Source: Rhodococcus ruber NBRC 15591 (lineage in GTDB: Bacteria; Actinomycetota; Actinomycetes; Mycobacteriales; Mycobacteriaceae). Taken from it: DNA of 64,000 nucleotides. Below the pieces are notes generated by a model. That model ran no database searches, had not been told where the DNA came from, and was given only the letters and a program-made list of their open reading frames with translations. How positions within the stretch are numbered: position 1 is the first letter of the stretch; the number at the start of each line of letters is the position of its first letter. Positions 7,731 to 15,374 of the stretch are shown piece after piece. The stretch spans positions 62,001 to 126,000 of the forward strand of contig NZ_BCXE01000033.1 in NCBI RefSeq assembly GCF_001894945.1. The letters are read 5' to 3'. A program made the translations under genes and the position numbers.

Positions 7731-8620
7731 CGGGCCGGCACCTCTCCGGGCTCCTCGCCCTTGACGATCGGCACCCGTACCGCATTGCCCCACTCGGTCC
7801 ACGACCCGTCGTAGTTGCGGACGTGCTCGTAGCCGAGGAGATGGGTCAGCACGAACCACGTGTGGCTCGACCGTTCGCCGATGCGGCAGTACGCGACGAC
7901 GTCGGCGTCCCGCGGGATGTCGGCGTAGATCTCCTCGAGCTCGGTGCGCGACCGGAACCGGCTGTCCGGTGCCGCTGCCCGCGCCCACGGAATGGACACC
8001 GCGGTGGGGATGTGCCCGCCGCGCAGCGCACCTTCCTCGGGGTAGTCCGGCATGTGGGTGCGCTCGCCCGTGTACTCCTGCGGGGAGCGCACGTCCACGA
8101 GCGGTCCCCTGCCGAGGTGGTCAAGGACGTCGTCCTTGAACGCCCGGATCGCGGCGTCGTTCCGCTCGACCACCGGGTAGCCGCTGGTGGTGCTCACCGG
8201 GATGTCGAGGGTGGTGTCGCGGTTCTCGGCGATCCAGGCGTCGCGGCCGCCGTCGAGCAGACGCACGTCCTCGTGACCGAACAGCGTGAACACCCACAGC
8301 GCGTAGGCGGCCCACCAGTTCGACTTGTCGCCGTAGATGACGACCGTGTCGGTGCGGCGGATGCCCTTGCGGTCCATCAGGGCGGCGAACTGGGCGCCGT
8401 CGATGTAGTCGCGGGTGACCGGGTCGTTGAGGTCGAGATGCCAGTCGATCTTCACGGCGCCGGGGATGTGGCCGACGTCGTACAGCAGCACATCCTCGTC
8501 CGATTCGACGACCTTCACCTCGGGTGCGCCCAGGTGGGCGGACAGCCACTCCGTCGACACCAGGCGGGTCGGATCGGCGTAGGCGGCGAAGGACGGGTTG
8601 GCGTCGGGCGCGACGGGCAC
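7727..8620 (-). CDS. sseA: Thiosulfate/3-mercaptopyruvate sulfurtransferase (double rhodanese)
   Basis: 297 residues with two rhodanese domains: an inactive N-terminal one ([11 protein letters not shown]...[15 protein letters not shown]) and a catalytic C-terminal one with the active-site loop [11 protein letters not shown] beginning at C245. The [11 protein letters not shown] and DVRSPQEY segments are standard for the family. It moves sulfane sulfur from thiosulfate or mercaptopyruvate to a thiol acceptor, here plausibly SufE, whose gene overlaps by four bases. The GTG at 8620 is chosen because AGGAG lies 6 nt upstream (8627-8631 in complement). It is divergent from the truncated haemoglobin gene across 90 bp. 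Whether thiosulfate or mercaptopyruvate is preferred cannot be told from sequence. Confidence 0.95.
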   Translation of the reverse strand: MPVAPDANPSFAAYADPTRLVSTEWLSAHLGAPEVKVVESDEDVLLYDVGHIPGAVKIDWHLDLNDPVTRDYIDGAQFAALMDRKGIRRTDTVVIYGDKSNWWAAYALWVFTLFGHEDVRLLDGGRDAWIAENRDTTLDIPVSTTSGYPVVERNDAAIRAFKDDVLDHLGRGPLVDVRSPQEYTGERTHMPDYPEEGALRGGHIPTAVSIPWARAAAPDSRFRSRTELEEIYADIPRDADVVAYCRIGERSSHTWFVLTHLLGYEHVRNYDGSWTEWGNAVRVPIVKGEEPGEVPAR

Positions 8621-8710
8621 AGGTGGCTCCTGAGGCAGTGGTGACAGTTCGGTGATCGACAATCCGGTGACGACGTGCGCCGTCGATTCTAGGCGGTACC
8701 GTCGGGCAAC

Positions 8711-9112
8711 GTGCTGTGCTCCCCGTCCGCCCCGACGGACCTCGCGACCCGCGCCGACATCGATCGGCTGCTGCGCCGGTTCTACGAGCGCGCGCTGGTC
8801 GATCCCGTGCTCGAGGCGCCGTTCTCGACCCTCGCCGTGATCGGCCTCGACGACCATCTCCCGACGATCGGGGACTTCTGGGAGCAGGTGCTGCTGCGCA
8901 CCGGCCGCTACCGCGGCGCCCTGGTGCCGGTGCATGCCGCGCTGCACCGCCAGTACGGGCTCGACGCGGCCCGATTCGACCGCTGGGTGCGGCTGTGGAA
9001 CGAGGCCGTCGACGAGTTGTTCGCCGGGACGAACGCCGACCGCGCCAAGGCGAAGGCGGCGTCGATCGCGGCGGCGCTCAGCGCGCGGCTGGATCGAGCA
9101 TCGTCAGCATGA
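8711..9112 (+). CDS. Truncated haemoglobin, group III type
   Basis: 133 residues resembling the group III (P) truncated globins: the helix [19 protein letters not shown], the [23 protein letters not shown] block, and [12 protein letters not shown], in which the first histidine is the likely proximal haem ligand. Such globins bind O2, NO or sulfide; their role in actinobacteria is unclear. The GTG start has no ribosome-binding site, and TACCGT lies 8 nt upstream, so translation may be leaderless. The 3' end overlaps the convergent cupin gene by 35 bp. Neither this gene nor the cupin and methyltransferase are in this position in M. tuberculosis (from memory), so the trio looks accessory. Confidence 0.85.
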   Translation: MLCSPSAPTDLATRADIDRLLRRFYERALVDPVLEAPFSTLAVIGLDDHLPTIGDFWEQVLLRTGRYRGALVPVHAALHRQYGLDAARFDRWVRLWNEAVDELFAGTNADRAKAKAASIAAALSARLDRASSA

Positions 9113-9437
9113 GCCGCGACGGCTCGACTGCTCGTACCGCGTGCGGCAGGCGGGTGGTCATGTGCACCACCCCGCCCGGCTCGAGGTCGACGGTGCGCCC
9201 GTCGGCGGTCACCTGCAGGTGGCCGGTGAGGGCCTGCAGCAGGACCGGAAACGCGGCCGTGTGCTCGCGCAGTTCCTGCCCGGCGTCGAAGGCGAAGACC
9301 ACGACGCGGGCACCCTCGGCGACGAGGACGCGCTGCGGGCGCGGTCGGTCCGGGTAGGGCTCGACGGCGTCGCGGACGTCGGCGAGGTGCGACAGGGCGG
9401 GGGCGGCGGGTTCGGGCTGCGGCGCGGCGGGGCTCAC
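9078..9437 (-). CDS. Cupin domain protein
   Basis: 119 residues forming a single small beta-barrel: [33 protein letters not shown] (first cupin motif, with E and H in a G-x5-E-H-like pattern) and [17 protein letters not shown] (second motif with a histidine). The residues could bind a divalent metal. Proteins of this size and type are often annotated as quercetinase-like or stress cupins, but no substrate can be assigned. The start is the GTG at 9437, supported by TAGCCT exactly 6 nt upstream. The 3' end overlaps the truncated haemoglobin gene tail to tail. The -10 partly uses a duplicated copy of the methyltransferase stop region. Confidence 0.85.
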   Translation of the reverse strand: MSPAAPQPEPAAPALSHLADVRDAVEPYPDRPRPQRVLVAEGARVVVFAFDAGQELREHTAAFPVLLQALTGHLQVTADGRTVDLEPGGVVHMTTRLPHAVRAVEPSRLMLTMLDPAAR

Positions 9438-9443
9438 GACCGC

Positions 9444-9449
9444 AGGCTA
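9444..9449 (-). promoter_or_regulatory. -10 hexamer TAGCCT for leaderless cupin gene
   Basis: Exactly 6 nt before the GTG at 9437. Its first three bases are the TAG of duplicated copy 1 of the 28-bp repeat (9447-9474). Confidence 0.65.
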
Positions 9450-9502
9450 CCGCGGCTTCGTCGCGACGATCGCCCTACCGCGGCTTCGTCGCGACGATCG
9501 CC
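9447..9502. repeat. 28-bp direct tandem duplication of a gene 3' end
   Basis: 9447-9474 and 9475-9502 are identical. Copy 2 is the last 28 bases of the methyltransferase gene including its TAG stop; copy 1 is a noncoding duplicate lying between that stop and the cupin promoter. Confidence 0.95.
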
Positions 9503-10272
9503 ACGGCCGCGATCGACTTGCGGTACGTCGTGAACGTCGCGCGCATGCCCAGCACCCGCTTGCGGGCGTCGCCGTCGCGCAGCACGTTGCGTACGAAGCG
9601 CAGGGTGCCGAGGACGCCCTCGTCGGCGACGAACCGCGCGGGCCGCAGCAACGCCATCGGGGCGAGCCGCACGACGTCGACGCGCAGGCCGGCGTCGGTG
9701 AGCAGGGACCGCCACTCGGCGACGGTGAGCGGACGGGCGTTGACCTTGATGGAGCGGGCCAGGCCCTGCCGGATCTCGGTCTTCACCGCGTCGTCGAGCT
9801 CGTCGGGCACGAGGGCGAGCTCGTGGATCGCGTACCGGCCACCGGGGCGCAACGTGCGCACGGCCTCGGCGACGATGCGGGCCTTGGCGGCGTCGGTCTG
9901 CATGGTGAGCATCGCTTCGCCGACGACGACGTCGGCGTCCGCATCGGGAAGGCCGGTGGCCGCGGCGTCCGCGACGACGCAGCGACCGCGGTCGCCGATC
10001 GCGTCGCGGGTCAGCTCCGCGGCGGTCTCGTCGTGCTCGACGCCGGTGTACGAGAGCGGCGCCGAAGCCAGGATCTCCCGCGCGGTCCGACCGAGGCCGG
10101 GGGCGAGTTCGACGACGTCGCTGCCCTCGATGCCCGCATCGACGAGCAGGCGCGTGGTCATCCCCGCGCCGCCGGGACGCAGCACGCGCTTGCCGAGGCG
10201 AGCGAGCAGCCAGTGGCCGGGCAGGTGGGCGGAGTCGCGCTCGGACATGGGCAGGACATGGGGATCGCTCAT
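9475..10272 (-). CDS. Class I SAM-dependent methyltransferase
   Basis: 265 residues. Motif I is VVELAPGLGRTAREIL, followed by the acidic strand YTGVEHDE, DADVVVGEAMLTMQ, and the post-motif LRPGGRYAIHELALVP, a Rossmann SAM-binding layout like UbiE/phosphoethanolamine-type methyltransferases. The N-terminus (HLPGHWLLARLGKRVLRPGG) matches a group of actinobacterial enzymes of unknown substrate. The start is the ATG at 10272, with TAACAT exactly 6 nt upstream. An iron-box-like palindrome overlaps that -10. Terminal 28 bases are tandemly duplicated. Substrate unknown. Confidence 0.88.
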   Translation of the reverse strand: MSDPHVLPMSERDSAHLPGHWLLARLGKRVLRPGGAGMTTRLLVDAGIEGSDVVELAPGLGRTAREILASAPLSYTGVEHDETAAELTRDAIGDRGRCVVADAAATGLPDADADVVVGEAMLTMQTDAAKARIVAEAVRTLRPGGRYAIHELALVPDELDDAVKTEIRQGLARSIKVNARPLTVAEWRSLLTDAGLRVDVVRLAPMALLRPARFVADEGVLGTLRFVRNVLRDGDARKRVLGMRATFTTYRKSIAAVAIVATKPR

Positions 10273-10278
10273 GCCTCG

Positions 10279-10284
10279 ATGTTA
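10279..10284 (-). promoter_or_regulatory. -10 hexamer TAACAT for leaderless methyltransferase gene
   Basis: Exactly 6 nt before the ATG at 10272, inside the space between this gene and maf. Confidence 0.65.
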
Positions 10285-10301
10285 AGGGAAGGCAATCCTA
10301 A
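10282..10301. promoter_or_regulatory. Weak IdeR/DtxR iron-box-like palindrome
   Basis: On the minus strand TTAGGATTGCCTTCCCTTAA matches 13 of 19 positions of the IdeR consensus TTAGGTTAGGCTAACCTAA as remembered, counted by eye. It overlaps the -10 of the methyltransferase gene and the last codons of maf. Iron control is only a hypothesis. Confidence 0.3.
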
Positions 10302-10954
10302 ATAGAAGGGGCCTCGGCGGTGTTCGACGCCCAGAGCCGCGCCACCGACACGCCCACCTCGGCGAGCAGTCGTCGCACCAGCGGCAGGCCGATCCCGATC
10401 ACCGAGGACGGGTCGCCCTCGACGCGCTCGACGAACCACCCGCCGAGGCTGTCGAGCGTGAACGCCCCCGCCACCTGCAGCGGCTCGCCGCTGGCCAGGT
10501 AGGCCTCGAGGTCGGCGTCGGTGGGGCGGCCGAAGTGGACGGTGGTGCTGCTGTGGCCGGCGGCGCGGGCGACGACCTCGCCGCCGCCCAGGCGCAGGAC
10601 GCTGTGGCCGGTGAGCAGGTCGGCGCTGCGGCCCGCCATCGCCCGCCATCGCTCGCGGGCGACCTCCACCGTGCCCGGCTTGCCCTGGAGCTGCCCGTCG
10701 ACCAGCAGCATCGAGTCGCAGCCCACGACGAGGGTCTCGTCACCGAGACCGTCGCGCACGAGGGCCGGCACGACGTCCGCCGCCTTCGCCCTCGCGAGCT
10801 CGGTGACCACCAGTTCGGGTGCCGCGCCGGGACCGAGCTCGGCGATCAGTGCATCCTCGTCCACCGCCGAGACCCGCACGATCGGGTCGACCCCGGCCGC
10901 GCGCAGCACGGACAGCCGGGCCGGGGACGCCGACGCGAGCACCAGCCTGGCCAC
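10298..10954 (-). CDS. maf: Maf-like nucleotide pyrophosphatase
   Basis: 218 residues. The N-terminal LVLASASPARLSVLRAAG is the Maf signature; VGCDSMLLVDGQLQGKPG and the ATR-like core follow, then GHSVL and the C-terminal PSSVIGIGLPLVRRLL. Maf proteins hydrolyse non-canonical or canonical nucleoside triphosphates to monophosphates and have been linked to division arrest. The GTG at 10954 is chosen because it starts right at the conserved block, two bases after the accE stop, which fits an accD5-accE-maf operon as in mycobacteria. The last codons overlap the control region of the methyltransferase gene. Confidence 0.95.
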   Translation of the reverse strand: MARLVLASASPARLSVLRAAGVDPIVRVSAVDEDALIAELGPGAAPELVVTELARAKAADVVPALVRDGLGDETLVVGCDSMLLVDGQLQGKPGTVEVARERWRAMAGRSADLLTGHSVLRLGGGEVVARAAGHSSTTVHFGRPTDADLEAYLASGEPLQVAGAFTLDSLGGWFVERVEGDPSSVIGIGLPLVRRLLAEVGVSVARLWASNTAEAPSI

Positions 10955-10956
10955 GA

Positions 10957-11274
10957 TCAGCCCAGGTTCGGGTACGAGTACGGCGAGAACGGCGCCGTCC
11001 GGCGGTGCATCCGCGTGGGGTCGCCCCACGTCTCGCGCGGGCGGTCGTCCTCTGCCGGGGCGGCGGATCCGGAGGCCGCGGCGAGCACCGCGACCAGCGC
11101 GGCGATCTCGACATCCGAGGGGTTGCCCTTGACGATCCGGATCGCCGCGGACGTCTCGGGGCCGGCGGTCTCGGCCGCCGGCGCCGTCGACTCGGCCGAC
11201 TCTGCCGACTCGGCCGCTGCGACCTCGGTCACCTCGGTGTCGATGATGGTCTTCTCCTCAGCTACCGCAGTCAC
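10957..11274 (-). CDS. Acyl-CoA carboxylase epsilon subunit
   Basis: 105 residues. The conserved part is IRIVKGNPSDVEIAALVAVLAAA followed by a tryptophan-containing tail (RETWGDPTRMHR); this short helix pair stabilises the alpha-beta carboxylase complex in AccE5-type subunits. The N-terminal 40 residues are an Ala/Glu/Ser low-complexity extension with repeated AESAES units. The GTG start overlaps the stop of a possible 25-codon ORF (GTGA), with GGGAGG upstream. It lies between accD5 and maf, as in M. tuberculosis accD5-accE5-maf. The protein has no enzymatic residues of its own. Confidence 0.92.
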   Translation of the reverse strand: MTAVAEEKTIIDTEVTEVAAAESAESAESTAPAAETAGPETSAAIRIVKGNPSDVEIAALVAVLAAASGSAAPAEDDRPRETWGDPTRMHRRTAPFSPYSYPNLG

Positions 11275-11348
11275 AACACACCTCCCGGGAGGTTACCGGA
11301 GGCGGCGGGCAGGGCGCGGGAGCGGGCGCGCTGCGCGTTCGAAGTCAT
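11271..11348 (-). CDS. Possible 25-residue small ORF coupled to accE
   Basis: ATG at 11348 with AGAGGGA just upstream opens a 25-codon frame rich in Ala/Arg/Ser whose TGA overlaps the accE GTG (GTGA at 11271-11274). The arrangement is the same as the stop-start overlaps of real genes nearby. It could be a leader peptide that brings ribosomes to accE. No family is recognisable and it may be spurious. Confidence 0.35.
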   Translation of the reverse strand: MTSNAQRARSRALPAASGNLPGGVL

Positions 11349-11371
11349 GTCGTCCCTCTCGTGGGTCGGGG

Positions 11372-11404
11372 CCCGGCCGGCTCGGCGGAACCGAACCGGC
11401 CGGG
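11372..11404 (-). terminator. Hairpin between accD5 and accE
   Basis: CCCGGCCGG (11372-11380) and CCGGCCGGG (11396-11404) form a 9-bp stem around 15 bases, 22 nt past the accD5 stop. It could end part of the accD5 transcripts or act as a processing site, since accE lies downstream on the same strand. Confidence 0.5.
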
Positions 11405-11425
11405 ATGGTCTCGGCCGAGTGGCCG

Positions 11426-13066
11426 TCAGAGGGGGATGTTCCCGTGCTTCTTCGGCGGCAGCGTGACCATCTTGCGCTCGAGCAGCCGCAGGGCCGCCAC
11501 GATCTGCCCGCGCGTGTGCGACGGCGGGATGACCGCGTCGACGTAGCCGCGCTCGGCGGCGACGTACGGATTCACCAGGGTGTCCTCGTACTCGTTCTGC
11601 AGCTCGAGGCGCAGCGCGTCGACGTCCTCGCCGTTCTTGGCCGCTTCGAGCAGGCGCTTGCGGTAGACGAAGCCGACGGCACCGGAGGCGCCCATCACGG
11701 CGATCTGCGCGGTCGGCCACGCCAGGTTGACGTCCGCACCCATGTGCTTCGAGCCCATCACGTCGTACGCGCCGCCATAGGCCTTGCGCGTGATGACGGT
11801 GATCTTGCCGACGGTGGCCTCGCCGTACGCGTACAGCAGCTTCGCGCCGCGGCGGATGATGCCGTTGTACTCCTGCTCGGTGCCCGGCAGGAAGCCCGGC
11901 ACGTCGACGAGGGTGACGATCGGGACGTTGAACGCGTCGCAGGTGCGCACGAAGCGCGCGGCCTTCTCCGAAGCGTCGATGTCCAGGCAGCCCGCGAACT
12001 GGGTGGGCTGGTTGGCGACGATGCCGACGCTGCGGCCGTCGACGCGGCCGAAGCCGACGATGATGTTCTGGGCGCGCTCGGCCTGCACCTCGAGGAACTC
12101 GTCGTCGTCGAGCAGGCGACGGATCACCTCGTGCATGTCGTAGGGCTGGTTCGCCGAATCCGGGATCAGGGTGTCGAGCTCGAGATCCTCCTCGGTGAGC
12201 GAGTCCTCGATCGAGCCGACGATCGGGTCGGTCGGCGCCGTGCGGGGCGCGGCGGCCTGATTGTTGCTCGGCAGGTACGACAGCAGGTCCTTGACGTAGT
12301 CCAGGGCGTCCTGCTCGCCGTCGGCGACGTAGTGCGCGACCCCGGACTTGACCATGTGCGTGTGGGCGCCGCCGAGATCCTCCATGGTGACGTCCTCGCC
12401 GGTGACGGTCTTGATGACGTCGGGTCCGGTGACGAACATCTGGCTGGTCTGGTCGACCATCACCACGAAGTCGGTCAGGGCGGGGGAGTAGACGTGTCCG
12501 CCGGCGGCCGGGCCCATGATCAGCGAGATCTGCGGGATCACGCCGGAGGCCTGCACGTTGCGGTGGAAGATCTCGCCGTAGAGGCCGAGGGAGACGACGC
12601 CTTCCTGGATGCGCGCGCCGGCGCCCTCGTTGATGCCGATCAGAGGACGGCCGGTCCGCAGCGCGAGGTCCATGACCTTGACGATCTTCTCGCCGTAGAC
12701 CTCGCCGAGACTGCCGCCGAACACGGTCGCGTCCTGCGAGAACACGCACACGTCGCGGCCGTCGACGGTGCCGTAGCCGGTGACGACGCCGTCGCCGACC
12801 GGCCGGTTCTCGGCCAGGCCGAAGTTGGTGCTGCGGTGGCGGGCGAGCTGGTCGAGCTCGACGAACGAGCCTTCGTCGAGCAGCGCTTCGATGCGCTCAC
12901 GGGCCGTGAGCTTGCCCTTCGCGTGCACCTTCTCGACGGCGGCCGCACCGCTCGGGGCCTGCGCCTGAGCCTGGCGATTGCGCAGGTCCGCCAGCTTGCC
13001 GGCGGTCGTGTGGATATCGGGCGTGCTCGCCGCCTCGGGCGCGGACGGCTCCTGGACAGTGGTCAT
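11426..13066 (-). CDS. accD5: Propionyl/acetyl-CoA carboxylase beta subunit (carboxyltransferase)
   Basis: 546 residues, full length. N-terminal carboxyltransferase half includes [35 protein letters not shown], and [13 protein letters not shown] with [16 protein letters not shown] (oxyanion-forming glycines of the N lobe). The C-terminal half includes [59 protein letters not shown], and ends with [10 protein letters not shown]. It transfers CO2 from biotin on AccA3 to propionyl-CoA or acetyl-CoA. The ATG at 13066 is the first in frame. It is divergent from birA, which encodes the ligase for its partner subunit. The identity as AccD5 rather than AccD4/AccD6 rests on sequence memory and on the accE-maf context. 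Confidence 0.96.
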   Translation of the reverse strand: MTTVQEPSAPEAASTPDIHTTAGKLADLRNRQAQAQAPSGAAAVEKVHAKGKLTARERIEALLDEGSFVELDQLARHRSTNFGLAENRPVGDGVVTGYGTVDGRDVCVFSQDATVFGGSLGEVYGEKIVKVMDLALRTGRPLIGINEGAGARIQEGVVSLGLYGEIFHRNVQASGVIPQISLIMGPAAGGHVYSPALTDFVVMVDQTSQMFVTGPDVIKTVTGEDVTMEDLGGAHTHMVKSGVAHYVADGEQDALDYVKDLLSYLPSNNQAAAPRTAPTDPIVGSIEDSLTEEDLELDTLIPDSANQPYDMHEVIRRLLDDDEFLEVQAERAQNIIVGFGRVDGRSVGIVANQPTQFAGCLDIDASEKAARFVRTCDAFNVPIVTLVDVPGFLPGTEQEYNGIIRRGAKLLYAYGEATVGKITVITRKAYGGAYDVMGSKHMGADVNLAWPTAQIAVMGASGAVGFVYRKRLLEAAKNGEDVDALRLELQNEYEDTLVNPYVAAERGYVDAVIPPSHTRGQIVAALRLLERKMVTLPPKKHGNIPL

Positions 13067-13171
13067 GGGCCATGAGCTTAGCGAGCGTCAGTCAGCGAGC
13101 GCGCACCGAGCCCCCGCTTGTGTTGAATCATTGAACTGAAGCTACCGGCGAGTACGGTTCGCCGCCCATCC

Positions 13172-13177
13172 TAGGCT
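13172..13177 (+). promoter_or_regulatory. -10 hexamer TAGGCT for leaderless birA
   Basis: Exactly 6 nt before the ATG at 13184, which selects that codon over the GTG at 13178. Confidence 0.7.
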
Positions 13178-13183
13178 GTGCGG

Positions 13184-14050
13184 ATGCCCACCGAACCCGA
13201 ACCGCAGCGTCCGCCCGTCGACCCCGCGCCCGCGCGAGGCGAACTCGACGTCGAACGGTTGCGCGCCGCCCTCGTGCGCGGCGCCGATCCCGACGCGTTC
13301 TACCGGCGCCTCGACGTGGTCACCGAGACCGCCTCCACCAACGCCGACCTGCTCGCTGTCGCCCGCGACCCCGGCACCGACCGCCGCGTGCTGCTCGCCG
13401 AGTTCCAGCACGGCGGCCGGGGGCGGCACTCGCGGGGATGGGCCGGCGTTCCCCGCGCTCAGGTGATCGTCTCGGTGCTGCTGCGCATGCCCGGCATCGA
13501 CCTCGCCGACCTGGGCTGGCTGCCGCTGCTGGCCGGCACCGCGACCGTCGACGCGATCCGGTCGGTGACCGGGGTCGATGCCGAGCTGAAATGGCCCAAC
13601 GACGTCCTCGTCGAGGGCCGGAAGGTAGCCGGAATTCTCGCCGAGGTCGCCGGAACCCATCCCGAGCCCGCCGTGGTGGTCGGGATCGGACTCAACGTCT
13701 CGCTCACCGAGGACGAGTTGCCGGTACCCACCGCGACGTCGCTCGCGCTCGCCGGGGCGACCGATCTCGATCGCACCGCACTCGCCGAGGGGCTGCTGCG
13801 CGAACTCGGCCGCCGCTGGCAGCAGTGGTACGTCGCGGGCTGGGACGTCACCGGACCGGCCGCGGCGTACCGCGAACGGTGCGGCACGCTCGGGCGCCGG
13901 GTGCGAGCGGTGCTGCCCGGCGACACAGAACTGCACGGCGTCGCGGTCGACGTCGACGAGCAGGGCCGCATCGTCATCACCCCGGACGACGGCGGCGAGC
14001 CGATCGCGGTGTCGGCCGGGGACATCACCCACCTGCGCCCGGTGCCCTGA
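13184..14050 (+). CDS. birA: Biotin-[acetyl-CoA-carboxylase] ligase
   Basis: 288 residues. The catalytic core has TASTNADLLAV, the ATP/biotin loop EFQHGGRGRHSRGW (GRGRxxR), LKWPNDVLVEGRKVAGILAE (KWPNDV) and VVVGIGLNV; a C-terminal SH3-like cap follows (CGTLGRRVRAVLPG). There is no N-terminal winged helix, so it is a ligase without the E. coli-type repressor function. It would biotinylate AccA3 (K564) and other carrier domains such as the 71-residue protein at 57103. The ATG at 13184 fits a leaderless start; the accD5 gene is divergent. Confidence 0.96.
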   Translation: MPTEPEPQRPPVDPAPARGELDVERLRAALVRGADPDAFYRRLDVVTETASTNADLLAVARDPGTDRRVLLAEFQHGGRGRHSRGWAGVPRAQVIVSVLLRMPGIDLADLGWLPLLAGTATVDAIRSVTGVDAELKWPNDVLVEGRKVAGILAEVAGTHPEPAVVVGIGLNVSLTEDELPVPTATSLALAGATDLDRTALAEGLLRELGRRWQQWYVAGWDVTGPAAAYRERCGTLGRRVRAVLPGDTELHGVAVDVDEQGRIVITPDDGGEPIAVSAGDITHLRPVP

Positions 14051-14096
14051 CCCGCCCTCGAGCACCCCGCATCGCGGCTGTGTCATCGTGTCCGGC

Positions 14097-14642
14097 ATGG
14101 GATACCCGGAGGACGCCCTCGCCGCCGAGGAACGGCTGCTGCTGCACCGGCACCCGCACTGGAAGATGCTCATCGTCCCGGCGGCGATCTTCCTCCTCGC
14201 CACCGCGCTCGCCGGATTTCTGCTCGGCCTGAGCCAGGCCCGGCTCGACGGCTCCACCGCGAGCACCCTGACGATCGTGCTCGCGGTGGCGTGGGCGGCG
14301 ATCGTCGCCTGGCAGTGCCTGGCGCCGCTCGTCGGCTGGCTGTCGACCCACTTCATCGTCACCGATCGACGGGTCCTCGTCCGGCAGGGCGTTCTCACCC
14401 ACTCCGGCATCGACATCCCGATGGGACGCATCAGCAACGTGCAGTTCCGGCACGGCCTGCTGGACCGGATCCTGCGCACCGGCACCCTCGTCATCGTCTC
14501 CGCGGCCGACGACCCGCTCGAATTCGACGACATCCCCGACGTGCAGCGCGTGCATGCCCTGCTGTATCAGCAGGCCTTCCACGCCGACCCGGTGCGGGGC
14601 GGGGAACCGCGGACCGACGGGCCGAGCCGCAAAGCCTGGTAA
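14097..14642 (+). CDS. PH-domain (bPH2/DUF304) membrane protein
   Basis: 181 residues: a short cytoplasmic start (MGYPEDALAAEERLLLHRHPHWKM), two hydrophobic segments (IVPAAIFLLATALAGFLLGL and TLTIVLAVAWAAIVAWQCL), then the bacterial PH-like domain HFIVTDRRVLVRQGVLTHSGIDIPMGRISNVQF...GTLVIVSAADDPLEFDDIPDV. Proteins of this type sit in the membrane with the PH-like domain in the cytoplasm; their ligand is unknown. The ATG at 14097 is chosen because the homologue remembered from M. tuberculosis (Rv3278c) begins at the same MGYPE; a GTG nine bases upstream is the alternative. It sits between birA and a two-component system. Confidence 0.88.
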   Translation: MGYPEDALAAEERLLLHRHPHWKMLIVPAAIFLLATALAGFLLGLSQARLDGSTASTLTIVLAVAWAAIVAWQCLAPLVGWLSTHFIVTDRRVLVRQGVLTHSGIDIPMGRISNVQFRHGLLDRILRTGTLVIVSAADDPLEFDDIPDVQRVHALLYQQAFHADPVRGGEPRTDGPSRKAW

Positions 14643-14668
14643 CGCGCCGTGCGCCCGGTGCCGATCCG

Positions 14669-14674
14669 TACGCT
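14669..14674 (+). promoter_or_regulatory. -10 hexamer TACGCT for leaderless response regulator gene
   Basis: Exactly 6 nt before the GTG at 14681. Confidence 0.7.
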
Positions 14675-14680
14675 GGATCC

Positions 14681-15364
14681 GTGACCGCAGTCCTGCTCGC
14701 CGAAGACGACGAAGCCATCGCCGCGCCCCTGTCCCGCGCGCTGGGCCGGGAGGGGTACGACGTCACCGTCGAACAGACCGGTCCCGACGCGCTCGAACGG
14801 GCGCTGTCCGGTGAGTACGAACTGCTCATTCTCGACCTCGGACTGCCCGGCATCGACGGCCTCGAGGTGTGCCGGCAGATCCGTGCCCACCGCTCCGACC
14901 TCGCCGTCCTGATGCTCACCGCCCGCACCGACGAGGTCGACTTCGTCGTCGGTCTCGACGCCGGCGCCGACGACTACGTCGGCAAGCCCTTCCGGCTCGC
15001 CGAGCTCATGGCCCGGGTCCGGGCGCTGCTGCGCCGCCGCGGGGGTGGCGAGCCCGAGGACGTCGTCGAGGTCTCCGGGATCCGGCTCGAACGGGCGGCC
15101 CGGCGCGTGCTCGTCGACGGCTCCGAAGTCACCCTCGCCAACAAGGAATACGAACTGCTGCGGGTGCTGCTCGAACACGCCGGCCAGGTGGTCTCCCGTG
15201 ACGCCATCCTGCAGGAGGTCTGGGGCGACGCCGACCTGCGGGGTTCCAAGACCCTCGACATGCACATGTCCTGGCTGCGCCGCAAGATCGGCGACGAGGG
15301 CCCGGCCGGGGAACGACGCATCGCTACCGTCCGCGGTGTCGGATTCCGGCTGAACACCGACTGA
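14681..15364 (+). CDS. OmpR/PhoB-family response regulator
   Basis: 227 residues. The receiver domain has the acidic pocket E8-D9-D10, phospho-acceptor D52 in LLILDLGLPG, T in MLTARTD and K in VGKPFRL. The C-terminal winged helix (residues about 130-227) has the standard YELLRVLLEHAGQVVSRDAIL...SKTLDMHMSWLRRKIGDEG. Its partner is the histidine kinase 10 bp downstream. TACGCT 6 nt upstream of the GTG indicates leaderless transcription of the pair. No two-component pair occupies this place in M. tuberculosis as I recall, so the input signal cannot be guessed from synteny. Confidence 0.93.
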   Translation: MTAVLLAEDDEAIAAPLSRALGREGYDVTVEQTGPDALERALSGEYELLILDLGLPGIDGLEVCRQIRAHRSDLAVLMLTARTDEVDFVVGLDAGADDYVGKPFRLAELMARVRALLRRRGGGEPEDVVEVSGIRLERAARRVLVDGSEVTLANKEYELLRVLLEHAGQVVSRDAILQEVWGDADLRGSKTLDMHMSWLRRKIGDEGPAGERRIATVRGVGFRLNTD

Positions 15365-15374
15365 CGGGGCCGGG

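Noticed and set aside
13178-13183. GTG at 13178 as birA start
   Set aside because: It directly follows the -10 hexamer, so it would lie upstream of the expected transcription start; ATG at 13184 fits.
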